Assembly: GCA_024180945.1 (NCBI GenBank)
Contig: JAKSGN010000006.1
Coordinates: 2,356,001 to 2,420,000, forward strand
Direction of reading: 5' to 3'
DNA: 64,000 nt
Origin: Macrophomina tecta
Taxonomy: Eukaryota > Ascomycota > Dothideomycetes > Botryosphaeriales > Botryosphaeriaceae
Shown here one piece after another: positions 61,401 to 64,000 of this stretch; position 1 is the stretch's first letter, and the number at the start of each line of letters is the position of its first letter. The notes under the pieces are model-generated. The model did not search any database and was not told the origin of the DNA. It was given only the letters and a program-made list of their open reading frames with translations. Position numbers and translations under genes: made by a program.

Positions 61401-63278
61401 ATACTGAAGCCTTTTCCATCTGTTCTACAATGCTCCGGATGAGATTCTCTCCACTTTATCGGCTCACGGCGGAGGCTCGGTAAAGTTTCGTGATGGGCTA
61501 TGTTACGGCGCGGCGATGAGGTGCCAAGGGAGAAAGTAGTTGCTTAAATATTTCTTGTGTGTCGTCAAGCACTGGTTCCGCCTCTGGGACACCGTTTAGG
61601 CATGGCTCAAACTTCGGGTGGCTTGACCCCCGTGAATCCGGGTCTATAATTCATGAGGTGATGCTGCATGGTCGAGCCTTCTACATGCTGTTCCTCACCC
61701 GAAGCGTTAAGAAGGATTTCCTTGCGAATATTGAGGAAGAAAACGAAGAGAGATATGTAGGTGGTCTCGTGTTTTCCGTTGGGAATGGATCGAAAATGGC
61801 AGGGGTAGGGCAGTTACGCCGTGATGTTCCCTGCGTGGGTGAAGCGCCAACTGTCATGCTAACGAGAGTCAATAGATACATATTTATGAGGTACTATGTC
61901 ATCTGACTGAGAGCCACAAGTGGTTCCGAACCGATTGGTGACTGCAAAGTGGAGCTAACCGCACAATGAAGGCTCCATCACGCGGACTGCAGCCACCTAC
62001 GGTTACGCTGAGAATCATCAACTTTCGGAGAGCGCGTAAGGCAGAATTTTGTCAAAATCTTCCCGGAATTCTTCTTCAGGGCGGGCAGTGCTCCGGTGCT
62101 GAGTCGCGGCAGCAAGCCACAAAGGTAAATAGCTGGTGATGCCAGTAATGAATCCCACATCAGTGGGACGGCGGTGAAGTTTGGAAAGATTCTCCTCACA
62201 CAAGCTATGTGCACGGTTACCCGACATGCCGATGCAGGCAAGGATTTATGGAAGCGTCCACTGATGCTGCGAGTCAACACACAGTCGGGGCTGTGGCGCT
62301 GCGAAAGCTGTGAGTGACCGCCTGAGACTCTGAATAAACCGGGTCGTTGATTAATGATTTCCAACCATTGGTGATCACCTGTCCAGGCTAATGAACGCCA
62401 AGGAAGTAGAAAGCAGTTGGGCAACCATCGAGGCGTTCCATTCTCAGGGTCTGGAGCTTCCTCCGCAAGCGCCTGGCTTAATAGAAAGTTGCGGAGAGCG
62501 CATCTCCGCGCTTCCGCATGATCCCGTGCTTGAACGAGGCTTCCTTGGAAGTGTGTTGGGTACTTACACCATCGCACCCAAAGGACGCGATTCAGTGGCT
62601 TTGTCGGGATCGGCTTCCTGGTGTTTTACGTTTCAGCCACACTGGCTAATCCACTGCTAAAATCGGCAAAGTATCAACACGTGTAGATTCCCCATCACCG
62701 TAGGGAAGTCCTCACCACGCCATAGCTGCTTGCCTCAATGTAATCCTAGACCTCATAGACCGTTTCCGTACACATATGAAACTCGGGACATAAGTGTTTT
62801 CATGGAGGGAAGTTATCAATGTGTGCACGACCTTGTGACGTGGGAATCTATTTTAGCCGTGATTTAATTGACGATCATTCACGCCCTCAAAGTCAACGCT
62901 GCATTGAATCAATGCATGGCAAGGAAATGAGATTGATGCTGACGTTCTTGGTGACTGTCTAGAGATGAAAAGGCTCTGCTTGGGTCAAAGCTACGGAGCC
63001 GATCGGCAAGGTAGATATTAGCAAGCTTCTCAGATCAAAATGGATGTCCGTGACGCATCTTTCGCTGTTATGCGACAAAATGGATATGCAGGATATGCTC
63101 CTGTCAGCCCAATTCTCCCTACACTCGGTCAAGGTATTGGCCAGCTCTTGTTGAAAGAGAAAACAGATGGACCTTTGAACTCCGAGAAGTTGTTAGGGGG
63201 ATATTACTGGTCATTAGCTGGCTGCAGGTACTGGGTGGCCGCTTTTTAGTGGCTTGAACACAGAGTGCTTTACTCCAT
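58455..63278. other. 4.8 kb gene-poor region
   Basis: GC is nearer 50% than in the left half. A GA microsatellite lies at about 58975-58994, and homopolymer tracts at 60476-60493 (T18), 60776-60793 (A18) and about 61366-61384 (A19). Some frames look faintly protein-like (plus 59735-59947; minus 62018-62227, with ARPEEEFREDFDKILPYALS) but lack starts, splice-supported continuations or motifs. They may be remnants of decayed genes. No gene is supported. Confidence 0.45.
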
Positions 63279-64000
63279 TCAAGAAGAGCAGTCGCGCATC
63301 AGAGCGAGATTTTCAGCTACAACCCTCCGGATTCTGGATGTAGCTTCTTGGAAGGGGCGTATGATCATCTTGATCGGGAGCAGTGGCTTGGTCGAGACAG
63401 TTCTTGGTCTTCCGATCGCAGGTTCAGTTTCGGCTGGCGAATCCACACCTCTGCGGCGCAGATCGAGCTCAATTCTCCTGCTTACCTCATCGAGGCCGGC
63501 CGATATCATTTTTGGAGCGACCGAAGAGACAGGGCTTATTTAGCTGGGCGGCTCCACAATCAAATTTCTCGCGCTCTTCATCGCCTCCGAGTACTGCCTG
63601 ACTGGAAACAGGCTAATTCTATTGAACTGCTCTTGGCCAATATGCTGAAAGTTCCCACCGCCTGCCGGATTCTCTGCTTCAGTGACCGAAATGAAGGATG
63701 AGGTCATCAGCTGTCCTGCAGTGGGTGCTATCGGTAAAGGCTGAACTGCATTGTGCGAAGCAGTGCCAGTGGCATTGGTGTTACGGATCGGGAAGGGGAA
63801 GGCATTGCCAGCCTTCTCCTCTTCGGACCCTTCTGGCTAGGGTCCACAGGGAAGAATCGGGCGCTGGTGTTCCTTGCGTCAGTGCCTGGAAACGAATACC
63901 TCCTGGACCAAAGGGCTGACGGAGGATTCAGTTGCGGTCCTTCGCGGTCACCGTCTTCTCCATAGTCGCGTTCATAGTCTTTATTTTGTCGTTCGTCATC
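63279..64000 (-). pseudogene. Broken or intron-containing coding sequence of unknown function, running off the window
   Basis: Three stretches on the minus strand have protein-like content and a purine-N-pyrimidine codon rhythm. From the window end to about 63840, one frame reads DDERQNKDYERDYGEDGDRE and on to ARFFPVDP. A second frame, about 63845 to 63542, contains AGNAFPFPIRNTNATG and QHIGQEQFNRISLFPVRQYS. The same frame continues after an in-frame TAA (near 63539) as PKMISAGLDEVSRRIELDLR to TSRIRRVVAENLALM, ending with TGA at 63279. One frame change and one stop imply a pseudogene, unless introns that I could not place remove them. Family not recognised. Confidence 0.35.

Noticed and set aside
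61559..61906. 115-aa plus-strand frame
   Set aside because: It starts at GTG, not ATG, and has no domain or splice-supported neighbour.

Overview
The window is nuclear DNA of a filamentous ascomycete (Pezizomycotina; a Dothideomycete is my best guess, not proven). The reasons are AreA and white-collar type GATA regulators, a fused mitochondrial ArgEF enzyme, a DASH subunit, a Zn2Cys6 regulator, a hybrid histidine kinase, and many genes split by 44-130 nt introns with GT...CTRAC...AG signals. Genes are far apart, with GC-rich spacers of up to 6.8 kb, frequent poly-T/poly-A tracts and microsatellites. I rebuilt exons by hand; every multi-exon model below sums to a whole number of codons.

Layout. 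1-2163: 3' part of the ArgEF arginine-biosynthesis gene. 4471-5567: a divergent pair (a small single-TM protein and DASH subunit Hsk3). 5568-12330: a long spacer without convincing genes. 12331-15238: areA, the global nitrogen regulator, followed by a 4.8 kb spacer holding a three-copy direct repeat. 20001-20688: GPI-type cupredoxin. 23861-26711: divergent pair of a BLOC-1 CNL1-like subunit and a secreted CE2-like SGNH esterase. 27975-31073: two minus-strand genes of unknown function that may be one gene. 32272-34524: GMC oxidoreductase. 35505-37102: mitochondrial pyruvate carrier and complex I B8 subunit, back to back. 37217-40912: a membrane-anchored LigB/DOPA-dioxygenase-like protein divergent from signal peptide peptidase. 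41033-42347: an intact Tc1/mariner element with perfect 30-bp inverted repeats. 43981-45641: WC-2-like PAS-GATA regulator. 47077-50146: GAF hybrid histidine kinase. 51075-58454: secreted type-B carboxylesterase, Zn2Cys6 regulator and 2,2-dialkylglycine decarboxylase, a possible small catabolic group. 58455-64000: gene-poor, ending in what looks like a broken coding sequence on the minus strand.

Themes. Three regulators of environmental response (nitrogen: AreA; light-type: WC-2-like; two-component: histidine kinase) and one pathway-type Zn2Cys6 factor lie within 45 kb. Mitochondrial functions recur (ArgEF, pyruvate carrier, complex I). The freshest piece of DNA is the transposon, which shows no decay. 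I found no wholly new system. The best leads are the intact mobile element, the repeat downstream of areA, two micro-exons, the shared pyruvate-carrier/complex I promoter, and the dialkylglycine decarboxylase neighbourhood.
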